NCBI GenBank assembly: GCA_022600655.1
Contig: JAHZJZ010000106.1
Span: 1-7,851 of the forward strand
Source: Campylobacterota bacterium
GTDB lineage: Bacteria; Campylobacterota; Campylobacteria; Campylobacterales; Sulfurovaceae
DNA: 7,851 bases
Direction of reading: 5' to 3'
Position 1 is the stretch's first letter. Each line of letters begins with the position of its first letter. Both the position numbers and the translations under genes were made by a program. Positions 1 to 5,872 of the stretch are shown here, piece after piece. The notes under the pieces were generated by a model. The model had not been told where the DNA came from and did no database searches. It saw nothing but the letters and a program-made list of their open reading frames with translations.

Positions 1-938
1 GTTCTAAAGATAAGGTAGGCATTGTCCTGAAAGATAATGCTTATGGGCATGGGTTGGAGTTAATGGCACAACTCTCAGCTGAGTTTGGGTTAACCCAAGC
101 TGTGGTACGTAGCTATGATGAAGCCCAGACAATAAAACCCTACTTTAATCAGATATTGATTTTAGGTGATAGAGCCTGTGTGGATGAACAGTGTTCCTTT
201 GTCCTAAATAGTTTGGATGATATAGCACATGCACAAAAGGGTTCATCTGTTGAGTTAAAAGTTGATACAGGGATGCATCGTAATGGTGTAGCATTAGATG
301 AGCTAGAAGAGGCTCTAAAGTTAATTCAAAATCAAGAACTCTTGCTCAAAGGGGTGTTGACCCATAACCGTTCAGCAGATGAGTTAAGTTCAGAACTTTT
401 TTGGCAACAGAAGCAGTTTGAACAGGTTAAAGAACGTGTTAAGGCTTTTGGTTTTTCTAACATTCGGTTTCACTCTTATAACTCAGCCACCTCACTGCGA
501 CTCAATTGTAAAAACCAAGATTTATTACGTTTAGGTATAGGTGCTTATGGGTACAGTGAGTTACCTTCTGTCTGTGACAGCTTAGCACTAAAACCAGTTT
601 TATCACTTTGGGCCAAAAGGGTTGCAACACGAACGATTAAAAAGGGTGAAAGGGTAGGGTATGGGGGTACTTTTATGGCTCCTAAAGAGATGACTCTCTC
701 TACTTATGACCTTGGTTATGGTGATGGCTGGATGAGGTCAAATAGTTTTGAACCTTTTGTGACGGCTGAAAATGTACCTATTTTAGGGCGTGTCTCTATG
801 GACTACATTACCCTAGAGAGTGAAACAGAGGAGGTCTGTGTAGTAGCTGATGCTTTAGATGCCGCCAAACAGGTAGGTACTATCTCTTATGAGATAATGA
901 CGCTACTAGGAAAAGATATTAAACGGATTGTAGTATAG
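1..938 (+). CDS. alr: Alanine racemase, 5'-truncated by window edge
   Basis: Alanine racemase interconverts L- and D-alanine with pyridoxal phosphate, supplying D-Ala for peptidoglycan in the cytoplasm. The reading frame is open from base 3 to the TAG at 936-938, so the gene begins upstream of the window; the TTG at 54 is inside the protein and is not a start. The first visible residues contain the PLP-lysine motif (VLKDNAYGHG, lysine codon 30-32), normally about 35-40 residues from the N-terminus. Further family marks follow in order: DTGMHRNG, LRLGIGAYG, VGYGGTF with the catalytic tyrosine at codon 660-662, LGYGDGW, GRVSMDY, and a C-terminal ISYEI. All key residues are present, so nothing suggests decay. 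The last 20 bp overlap the convergent gene on the other strand. The family call is firm; only the N-terminus is missing. Confidence 0.96.
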   Translation, partial: SKDKVGIVLKDNAYGHGLELMAQLSAEFGLTQAVVRSYDEAQTIKPYFNQILILGDRACVDEQCSFVLNSLDDIAHAQKGSSVELKVDTGMHRNGVALDELEEALKLIQNQELLLKGVLTHNRSADELSSELFWQQKQFEQVKERVKAFGFSNIRFHSYNSATSLRLNCKNQDLLRLGIGAYGYSELPSVCDSLALKPVLSLWAKRVATRTIKKGERVGYGGTFMAPKEMTLSTYDLGYGDGWMRSNSFEPFVTAENVPILGRVSMDYITLESETEEVCVVADALDAAKQVGTISYEIMTLLGKDIKRIVV

Positions 939-1320
939 GTATGCTAAAAGCATTGGGGAAAATGACACCATCAACCCCTACTTTTGCCATTGTTTCAATC
1001 TCATTATCGTTTTCAATTTGAGCTAAAACTTGGGTATCAAATAGATAGTTTTGGGCAATAGGCATAAGCTCTTTTGCTAACATTTTATCAGTAATAACAT
1101 ATTGGCACTGCATAAGGTTGGCAAAAACAGCCTCTTCAATACTATGAACCTCTAGTGCATAGCCAATATGGTTTTGTTGACAATAGTGTGCAAGTTCTAA
1201 TGATGAGGGTAGAGGGGTAAGAAACAGTATACTATTGGCTGGTGTTTGTTTGATATCATCAATAGAAGAGAGAGGGTAAAAGCATTCACTCTCTACCCAA
1301 GGGTGTCCAAAAATTTTCAT
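919..1320 (-). CDS. Unrecognised alpha/beta protein, last gene of the ribA operon
   Basis: I do not recognise this 133-residue protein. It has no signal peptide or membrane segment, so it is probably cytoplasmic. The sequence alternates predicted strands and helices in at least four beta-alpha units (strands near SILFLTPL, IGYALEV, CQYVITD, DTQVLAQI), then ends in VGVDGVIFPNAF. That ending resembles the last strand of TIM-barrel enzymes such as glycerophosphodiesterases, but at this length it would be only half a barrel and no catalytic residues can be assigned. The ATG lies 4 nt after the PP0621-type gene's stop, so it is probably co-transcribed and translationally coupled; the upstream AAAGTAG is a weak ribosome site. 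Its 3' end overlaps alr by 20 bp tail to tail. The coding call is strong from operon position, length and regular secondary structure; the function is unknown. Confidence 0.82.
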   Translation of the reverse strand: MKIFGHPWVESECFYPLSSIDDIKQTPANSILFLTPLPSSLELAHYCQQNHIGYALEVHSIEEAVFANLMQCQYVITDKMLAKELMPIAQNYLFDTQVLAQIENDNEIETMAKVGVDGVIFPNAFSIPILQSV

Positions 1321-1324
1321 AAAA

Positions 1325-1567
1325 CTACTTTAACTTCTTTGATTTTTCAAGACACTCATTTGAACAGTAAGCTTTTCGGTGATAGATGAGTGCATCCTCT
1401 TCGGTCATATAAGTTCCACAGTTGGCACACTCTGAAGTGGCGTCTATTTGTCCGAACTCATGCTCTTCTTTAGTAGACTTTTTTTTATCTATAAAAGGGA
1501 GTTTCCCCCCTAAAAATCGGTAGATAACAGCTGCAACGACTGCAAAGATTATAAACTTAAGTAACAC
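1325..1567 (-). CDS. PP0621-family membrane-anchored zinc-ribbon protein
   Basis: This 80-residue protein matches the architecture of the uncharacterised PP0621 family: one N-terminal membrane helix (about residues 2-20, LLKFIIFAVVAAVIYRFLG), a short charged linker, then a small treble-clef-like zinc module with CANC near residues 47-50 and CSNEC near 68-72. The four cysteines probably bind one zinc ion on the cytoplasmic side; this is inferred from the pattern. The start is GTG at 1567-1565. It is favoured because a good ribosome site (AAAAGGG) sits 6 nt upstream inside the last codons of rsmG, leaving only 3 nt between the genes. No function is established for the family. Its place between rsmG and an unknown gene suggests only co-expression. 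The family call rests on recognition of pattern and size, not a search. Confidence 0.85.
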   Translation of the reverse strand: MLLKFIIFAVVAAVIYRFLGGKLPFIDKKKSTKEEHEFGQIDATSECANCGTYMTEEDALIYHRKAYCSNECLEKSKKLK

Positions 1568-1570
1568 TAT

Positions 1571-2110
1571 TTACCCTTTTATATAAAGATAGTTTCTTTG
1601 ATTTTTTTCGATTATATCATAATTTAAAGAGGAGTCAACTGCTTCTAGTTCATTAAAAACCTGTTCCCCTTTATAGAAGAGAAATCTAGTAGCATCATCT
1701 TGAAGGTGCTTAGTCAGTGAGAGCAACATTTTAGTGTTAGTAACGGCACGTGAAGTGATGAGTTCAAATGGTTGTTCACTATAATACTCTTCAACTCTCT
1801 TTTTAACGACGGTGACATTATCAAGTTCTAGCTCTATGGTTACAAATTTTAAGAATGAAGCACGTTTATTTCTTGGTTCACAGAGTACGACTTTAGTCTC
1901 TGGATAGGCTATAGCCAATATCATACCTGGAAATCCAGCTCCTGTTCCTACATCTAAGATAGAGTTAGGAGTATCTATAAATTCACAAGGGTAGAGAGAG
2001 TCTTCAATATTGGCTTCTACCTCACGCTCTGTTTTAGCACCTGTTAAGTTGTGTATACGGTTCCACTCCAACAAGAGAGAAGTAAATTTTTTTAATTTTT
2101 CATTTTTCAT
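1571..2110 (-). CDS. rsmG: 16S rRNA (guanine-527-N7)-methyltransferase RsmG
   Basis: RsmG (GidB) uses S-adenosylmethionine to methylate N7 of G527 in 16S rRNA, in the streptomycin-binding region of the 30S subunit; loss of the enzyme is known to give low-level streptomycin resistance. The 179-residue protein has the family N-terminal motif LLLEWNRIHNLTG (residues 12-24), the SAM-binding glycine loop ILDVGTGAGFPG (51-62), an acidic strand end VVLCEPRNKRASFLK, and the later SRAV motif. It is somewhat shorter than the ~207-residue E. coli protein; I would expect that of this lineage. The ATG start at 2110-2108 lies 16 nt after the ribA stop, with only a weak purine-rich ribosome site, so translation may be partly coupled. 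It is the second gene of the minus-strand operon. Confidence 0.95.
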   Translation of the reverse strand: MKNEKLKKFTSLLLEWNRIHNLTGAKTEREVEANIEDSLYPCEFIDTPNSILDVGTGAGFPGMILAIAYPETKVVLCEPRNKRASFLKFVTIELELDNVTVVKKRVEEYYSEQPFELITSRAVTNTKMLLSLTKHLQDDATRFLFYKGEQVFNELEAVDSSLNYDIIEKNQRNYLYIKG

Positions 2111-2126
2111 TTTTTATTATTCACTT

Positions 2127-2693
2127 TTAAAGCATATGTCCTAGTTGTTCTTTTTTTACCTTAAGATAGTTTTCATTATGAGGATTAGATGACATCTGAA
2201 TAGGTATACGTTCAACGATTTCCACATTAGAGAGTGAGTCTATTTTTTTAGGATTATTGGTTAAAAGACGTATTTTTTTAATATTATAGTACTCTAAAAT
2301 ATATTCAACAATCTCATAAGTTCTCTCATCAGCTCTGAATCCTAGTTGATGGTTGGCTTCTATGGTATTGAGTCCAGTATCTTGTAAGGCATAGGCATTC
2401 ACTTTACCTAGTAGTCCAATATTCCGTCCCTCTTGTCGATGATAAATAATCATACCATTTTTATCGGCAATAAGTTCTTGAGCGTGAGCCAGTTGTTCTC
2501 CACAGTCACATTTTTTTGAAGAGAGTGCATCACCCGTTAAACACTCTGAGTGTACACGTACAGTAGGGGTATCACTCAGCTCATCAGTAAAGATAGCTAG
2601 ATGTTCTCTCTCACCCTCTTTAAAGGCTTGAATATTAAAGGTACCATATTTAGTTGGCAGTTTTGCAACGTTAGAAATTTCGATTTGTTTCAT
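2127..2693 (-). CDS. ribA: GTP cyclohydrolase II
   Basis: RibA opens the imidazole ring of GTP to give 2,5-diamino-6-ribosylamino-4(3H)-pyrimidinone 5'-phosphate, formate and pyrophosphate, the first committed step of riboflavin synthesis. From the ATG at 2693-2691 the protein is 188 residues, close to the monofunctional E. coli enzyme, with no DHBP synthase (RibB) domain. Visible marks are RVHSECLTGD (46-55), zinc ligands Cys51, Cys62 and Cys64, HRQEGRNIGL (85-94), Tyr101, and ANHQLGFRADER with Asp122 and Arg124, which align with the catalytic Tyr105, Asp126 and Arg128 of E. coli, and RLLTNNPKK. A TTG two codons upstream is possible, but the ATG fits the family N-terminus (MKQIEISNVAKLPT). 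No ribosome site precedes either start; a -10 box lies 7 nt before the ATG, so the mRNA may be leaderless. It heads the four-gene operon. Confidence 0.96.
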   Translation of the reverse strand: MKQIEISNVAKLPTKYGTFNIQAFKEGEREHLAIFTDELSDTPTVRVHSECLTGDALSSKKCDCGEQLAHAQELIADKNGMIIYHRQEGRNIGLLGKVNAYALQDTGLNTIEANHQLGFRADERTYEIVEYILEYYNIKKIRLLTNNPKKIDSLSNVEIVERIPIQMSSNPHNENYLKVKKEQLGHML

Positions 2694-2700
2694 GGGCAAA

Positions 2701-2709
2701 ATTATATCA
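2701..2709 (-). promoter_or_regulatory. Extended -10 promoter of the ribA operon
   Basis: On the minus strand this reads TGA-TATAAT, a perfect extended -10 box. The hexamer occupies 2706-2701, which puts the expected transcription start at about 2694-2693, at the ribA ATG itself. No TTGACA-like -35 is found at the usual distance, which suits an extended -10 promoter. There is no room for a 5' leader or an FMN riboswitch. Confidence 0.7.
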
Positions 2710-2731
2710 GTTTATCATTATGAAAGTGGTG

Positions 2732-2750
2732 AAATAACTAAAAGTTATTT
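2732..2750. promoter_or_regulatory. Inverted repeat upstream of ribA, candidate operator
   Basis: A perfect 8-bp inverted repeat, AAATAACT-AAA-AGTTATTT, is centred at 2741 between the divergent ribA and ATPase genes. It lies roughly 38-56 bp upstream of the predicted ribA start and about 100 bp upstream of the ATPase start. That placement suits a regulator acting on ribA, but the site is AT-rich in an AT-rich region and may be chance. It lacks a U-run, so it is not a typical terminator. Confidence 0.35.
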
Positions 2751-2836
2751 TTAGATAGTACTGCTTTAGTTCATTAATATTTAGAAATATAATGTGTAAA
2801 ATATGGAATTTATATATGTAAAAATTGGATTTTGTA

Positions 2837-2845
2837 TGCTATACT
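2837..2845 (+). promoter_or_regulatory. Extended -10 promoter of the ATPase gene
   Basis: The sequence reads TGC-TATACT, with the hexamer at 2840-2845. The expected start seven bases downstream is 2852, exactly the A of the ATPase ATG. No -35 element and no ribosome site are visible, so a leaderless transcript is predicted. The upstream region (about 2790-2836) is very AT-rich and could act as an UP-like element. Confidence 0.6.
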
Positions 2846-2851
2846 GTTTTT

Positions 2852-4093
2852 ATGATTAAAAGAAAAATAGAGAAAAAACTAACAACAGCTCTTAAAAACT
2901 TTAGAATAGTGATGCTCAATGGTGCAAGACAATCAGGAAAAACAACACTGGTAAAGATGTTAGCCAAAGAGCAAGGAATGGACTATATTACTTTAGATGA
3001 TACCGATAAACTCAATCTTGCCAAAGTAGACCCCAAAAACTTTTTAGCTTTTTATGCTAAGAAAAAATTGGTTATAGATGAGATACAGTTTGCTCCAGAG
3101 CTTATCCCTTATATTAAAACCATGGTCGATGAAAAAAATGAGAAAGGGATGTTTTTGCTAACAGGCTCTGCTGATTTTATGCGTATGCATGAGATTACTG
3201 AGTCTTTAGCAGGGCGTATGGTTCGTTATACACTTTATCCTCTCTCTCATGCTGAACTTCGAGAAAAAAAAGAGAATGTGCTTGATATGCTTTTTGTAGA
3301 AGGGTTTACTTCACTTCAAAGTTATGCCTCATTAAGTGATGTTTTGGAATCAACTTTGCGTGGTGGATACCCTGAAATTATTGAATATGATAGAGCATTA
3401 CGGGATGATTGGTTTGCCTCTTATGTAGAGTCACGTATTCAAAAGGATATTTTGGAACTCAAATCTATCTCTTTGTCCAAACTGCATCTTATAAAATCAC
3501 TACTGCAACTCTTAGCAACCTATGATGCTGAATTACTCAACTATGACAAAATAGCCAAAAAACTACAGATAGATAATAAAACGGTTCTCTCTTATGTGGG
3601 GTTACTTGAAGCGATGTATATTATCAAGATTGTTCCCTCTTATCATGTTAATGCCTCTCTTCGTGTAATTAAGTCACCTAAAGTACATTTTTTAGATACA
3701 GGACTGCTCTCTTATCTGCTTCATATAGATAGTGAAAATCTCTTTTTGTATAAAGATGAAAAATATGGAAGTGTGATTGAAAATTTTGTCTATAGTGAGC
3801 TATTAAAAGAGTCAAGCTATACGACTGAAAGTGTAAATATTTATCATTTTAGAGATTTGAGAAAACGAGAGGTTGACTTGGTACTTGAACATAGAAATGG
3901 CAAGATTATAGGAGTTGAAGTCAAGGCAAAAGCAAGTATCAAAAAAGATGACTTAAAAGGGATGATAGCGTTAGCTAAAGAGAGTAAAGATAGATTCCTT
4001 AACGGAATTATCTTTTATGGTGGTGAGGAGATTAAGCCTATTTCAGTTGATGGATTTTTATTTTACTGTTTGCCATTAGGGATTTTGGCTTGA
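2852..4093 (+). CDS. Stand-alone AAA ATPase with DUF4143 / nuclease-like C-terminus
   Basis: This 413-residue protein belongs to the widespread AAA_14-DUF4143 family of predicted P-loop ATPases, whose biological role is poorly known. Visible parts, in order: Walker A GARQSGKTT (residues 24-32, Lys30), Walker B LVIDEIQ (73-79), a sensor-1-like LLTGSAD followed by LAGRM, a helical region with RGGYPEI and YVESRIQKDI, a winged-helix-like stretch (IAKKLQIDNKTVLSYVGLLE), HFLDTGLLSYLL, and a C-terminal core with REVDLV then GVEVKAK (Asp342, Glu356, Lys358). That last pattern matches a PD-(D/E)xK nuclease-like fold; activity is not shown. The ATG at 2852 fits the family N-terminus (MIKRKIEKKL); an in-frame TTG at 2825 lies upstream of the predicted promoter and is rejected. 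It has no partner gene and sits between ribA and hemB, so it is probably an accessory insertion. Confidence 0.9.
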   Translation: MIKRKIEKKLTTALKNFRIVMLNGARQSGKTTLVKMLAKEQGMDYITLDDTDKLNLAKVDPKNFLAFYAKKKLVIDEIQFAPELIPYIKTMVDEKNEKGMFLLTGSADFMRMHEITESLAGRMVRYTLYPLSHAELREKKENVLDMLFVEGFTSLQSYASLSDVLESTLRGGYPEIIEYDRALRDDWFASYVESRIQKDILELKSISLSKLHLIKSLLQLLATYDAELLNYDKIAKKLQIDNKTVLSYVGLLEAMYIIKIVPSYHVNASLRVIKSPKVHFLDTGLLSYLLHIDSENLFLYKDEKYGSVIENFVYSELLKESSYTTESVNIYHFRDLRKREVDLVLEHRNGKIIGVEVKAKASIKKDDLKGMIALAKESKDRFLNGIIFYGGEEIKPISVDGFLFYCLPLGILA

Positions 4094-4129
4094 CATATCA
4101 AAGCTATTAATCAACTATAAATATTAGAG

Positions 4130-4138
4130 TGATAAAAT
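4130..4138 (+). promoter_or_regulatory. Extended -10 promoter of hemB
   Basis: TGA-TAAAAT has its hexamer at 4133-4138, in the 75-bp gap after the ATPase stop. The predicted start is near 4145, giving a short leader of about 24 nt that carries the ribosome site AAAAAGG (4156-4162), 6 nt before the hemB ATG. No terminator separates the ATPase from hemB, so some read-through is likely. Confidence 0.55.
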
Positions 4139-4168
4139 ACAAAACTCAAAACAATAAAAAGGTAACCA

Positions 4169-5134
4169 ATGTTTACACGCTTTAGACGAAAACGAATCAA
4201 TCCAGTTTTAAGAGATTTACTTCAAGAGACACACTTAAGTGTTAATGACTTTATCTATCCACTGTTTATAAGAAGTGGTGAGGGTATTAAAAATGAGGTA
4301 GCGTCAATGCCAGGTGTTTTTCAGATGAGCATTGATGAGGTGATTAAAGAGTGTGATGTGCTTAAAGGGCTTGGTATCTACTCTATTATACTTTTTGGAA
4401 TTCCTGATACTAAGGACTCTGTAGGGTCTGATGCGATGTGTGAACATGGAATTATCGCTTCTGGTATACGTGCCATTAAAGAGGCTCACCCCGATATGTT
4501 TGTGGTAACTGATTTATGTTTTTGTGAATATACAGATCATGGTCATTGTGGTGTACTTGACCCTGTGTTAGAGACGGTTGATAATGACATTACATTAGAT
4601 AATTTAGCAAAACAAGCAGCTGTACATGCTAAAGCTGGAGCTGATATGATTGCTCCTAGTGGCATGATGGATGGGATGATAACAGCCATTAGAGATGGAC
4701 TTGATATGGTAGGCTTTTCACATATTCCTATCATGTCTTATTCGACTAAGTTCTCATCAGCTTACTATGGTCCATTTAGAGATGTAGCAGAGAGCAGTCC
4801 AAGCTTTGGTGACAGACGCTCATACCAGATGAACCCAGCAAACCGAAAAGAGGCGATTCTAGAGAGTCTTGAAGATGAAAAAGAGGGAGCTGATATTCTG
4901 ATGGTAAAACCAGCATTGGCGTATTTGGATATTGTAAGAGATATTAAAGAGAACTCTTCATTACCATTGGCTGTCTATAATGTGAGTGGTGAGTACAGTA
5001 TGTTAAAAATGGCAGCGAAGGCTGGAGTTATTGATTATGAAAAAGTGATGATGGAGACAATGATAGGGTTTAAACGAGCAGGTGCAGATATTATTATTAG
5101 CTACCACGCTAAGGAGGTAGCAGAGTTACTGTAG
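4169..5134 (+). CDS. hemB: Delta-aminolevulinic acid dehydratase (porphobilinogen synthase)
   Basis: HemB condenses two 5-aminolevulinate molecules to porphobilinogen, the second common step of haem, sirohaem and cobalamin synthesis, as a cytoplasmic octamer. The 321-residue protein is full length for the family. The metal site TDLCFCEYTDHGHCG (114-128; Cys117, Cys119, Cys127) is the cysteine-rich type, predicting a zinc-dependent catalytic site rather than the aspartate/magnesium type. The Schiff-base lysines are Lys194 in SYSTKFSSAYYGPFR and Lys247 in LMVKPALAYLD; the allosteric-type arginine/glutamate region is less certain by eye. The N-terminal arm MFTRFRRKRINPVLRDL is typical. The ATG follows AAAAAGG at 6 nt spacing and is not in doubt. 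The gene has its own promoter and converges on the acidic-tail membrane protein gene, 26 bp from stop to stop. Confidence 0.98.
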   Translation: MFTRFRRKRINPVLRDLLQETHLSVNDFIYPLFIRSGEGIKNEVASMPGVFQMSIDEVIKECDVLKGLGIYSIILFGIPDTKDSVGSDAMCEHGIIASGIRAIKEAHPDMFVVTDLCFCEYTDHGHCGVLDPVLETVDNDITLDNLAKQAAVHAKAGADMIAPSGMMDGMITAIRDGLDMVGFSHIPIMSYSTKFSSAYYGPFRDVAESSPSFGDRRSYQMNPANRKEAILESLEDEKEGADILMVKPALAYLDIVRDIKENSSLPLAVYNVSGEYSMLKMAAKAGVIDYEKVMMETMIGFKRAGADIIISYHAKEVAELL

Positions 5135-5164
5135 GGGTAGACCGATGTGTCTGCCTACCCCTAC
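5131..5164. terminator. Hairpin shared by two convergent genes, probable bidirectional terminator
   Basis: A perfect 10-bp inverted repeat, GTAGGGGTAG (5131-5140) and CTACCCCTAC (5155-5164), encloses a 14-nt loop. It spans the 26-bp gap between hemB and the minus-strand gene, and each arm contains one gene's TAG stop codon. It is GC-rich compared with its surroundings. Neither side has a clear run of U, so it may be a weak terminator or a 3'-end protecting structure. Confidence 0.55.
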
Positions 5165-5673
5165 TCTTCTCCGTCAATTTCTTTAGAGAGTTCAGCTAAC
5201 TGCTCAAGGTAAGTATCTTCTCCCTTTTGGGTGGATACTTTAGGTGCTTCTATTGATTTAGAGACAGGTAGACTACTCTCTTCTTTATCAATCTCTTTAG
5301 CAAGTTCCTCTTTAACCTCATTAGCAATCTGTTCCATATCTTTTTGAGATGTTTCGGTAGCAGATGAATTTTCATCTATAGAGACCTCTTCTTTTGCTGC
5401 CTCCTCTTCTAACTCTTCTATATTATCAAGCATCGCAGCTTTTGGTAACGCAGGAGCTGCACTTTCACTCTTTTCTGCCTCTTTACTCTCGGTAATGTAT
5501 TGGTAACCATAGATACCAAGACCTAAAATAATAGCAACGAGTCCAAGAATGATGATTATTTTTAAAAAAGTATTGCTCTGTTCATCACTGCTAGAGTCGT
5601 TGAGTATTTGAGATTTATAGGCTTCACTAAAACTTGTTTCTTCATCATTGTTTTGTAAATTGTTATCGAACAC
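5161..5673 (-). CDS. Single-pass membrane protein with long acidic tail, function unknown
   Basis: I do not recognise this 170-residue protein. It has a polar, acidic N-terminal segment (1-35), one strong membrane helix (about 38-60, rich in Ile, Leu and Gly) and a long tail (61-170) rich in Glu, Lys, Ser and Ala that looks disordered or helical. The tail could reach into the periplasm, by analogy with other single-span proteins with a short cytoplasmic N-terminus; topology is an inference. No catalytic motif, lipobox or peptidoglycan-binding domain is visible. The start is GTG at 5673-5671, supported by the ribosome site AAAGGA 5 nt upstream. It appears monocistronic, facing away from the SPFH operon and converging on hemB. 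The coding call is good; any function would be a guess. Confidence 0.8.
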   Translation of the reverse strand: MFDNNLQNNDEETSFSEAYKSQILNDSSSDEQSNTFLKIIIILGLVAIILGLGIYGYQYITESKEAEKSESAAPALPKAAMLDNIEELEEEAAKEEVSIDENSSATETSQKDMEQIANEVKEELAKEIDKEESSLPVSKSIEAPKVSTQKGEDTYLEQLAELSKEIDGEE

Positions 5674-5737
5674 AGATGTCCTTTATTGAACTTTTATATA
5701 TATTGTAAATTTTATTTTTTCTTAAATTACTAAGGTT

Positions 5738-5746
5738 ATTCTATCA
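5738..5746 (-). promoter_or_regulatory. Possible extended -10 promoter of the acidic-tail protein gene
   Basis: On the minus strand this reads TGA-TAGAAT (hexamer 5743-5738). It would start transcription near 5731 and give a leader of about 58 nt. A competing AT-rich box, TACAAT at 5707-5702, lies closer to the gene, so the choice is uncertain. Confidence 0.35.
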
Positions 5747-5783
5747 TAAAGTTCACTAAGATTTCTTTTAAATCACTGTTTTT

Positions 5784-5803
5784 CACAATTTCTTACACAA
5801 TTT
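5784..5803 (+). repeat. Two direct CACAATTT repeats upstream of the SPFH promoter
   Basis: CACAATTT occurs at 5784-5791 and again at 5796-5803, a 12-base repeat unit, about 25-40 bp upstream of the SPFH -10 box. The spacing roughly fits one helical turn and could mark a binding site for an activator. It is short and AT-rich, so chance is a real alternative. Confidence 0.25.
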
Positions 5804-5824
5804 TACAGTTTCTACGGTTTATTT

Positions 5825-5833
5825 TGTTATAAT
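5825..5833 (+). promoter_or_regulatory. Extended -10 promoter of the SPFH operon
   Basis: TGT-TATAAT is a perfect extended -10 box, with the hexamer at 5828-5833. Transcription would begin near 5840, leaving a leader of about 33 nt that contains an A-run (5854-5861) and the ribosome site AGGGAAG (5861-5867), well spaced from the ATG at 5873. No -35 consensus is seen. Confidence 0.7.
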
Positions 5834-5872
5834 GTCAAAGATTAATAAAAATTAAAAAAAAGGGAAGTATCA

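Noticed and set aside
54..56. TTG as start of alanine racemase
   Set aside because: The frame is open upstream and encodes the PLP-lysine motif just before this codon, so the real start lies outside the window.
941..953. Small hairpin ATGCT-AAA-AGCAT after alr
   Set aside because: The five-base AT-rich stem has no U-run and lies inside the coding region of the opposing gene.
2697..2699. TTG start for ribA two codons upstream of the ATG
   Set aside because: The ATG at 2693 matches the family N-terminus better, and neither codon has a ribosome site.
2825..2851. TTG start adding nine residues to the ATPase
   Set aside because: The added residues do not fit the family, and this stretch holds the predicted -10 box.
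2694..2851. FMN riboswitch upstream of ribA
   Set aside because: The predicted promoter leaves no leader, and no RFN-element sequence is visible.
4090..4095. Perfect TTGACA overlapping the ATPase stop, as a -35 for hemB
   Set aside because: The nearest good hexamer (TATAAA, 4116-4121) is 20 bp away, beyond the usual 16-18 bp; the extended -10 at 4130-4138 is preferred.
4304..4734. Antisense open frames inside hemB
   Set aside because: They lie opposite a strongly conserved gene, have no ribosome site, and encode protein-like sequence only by chance.
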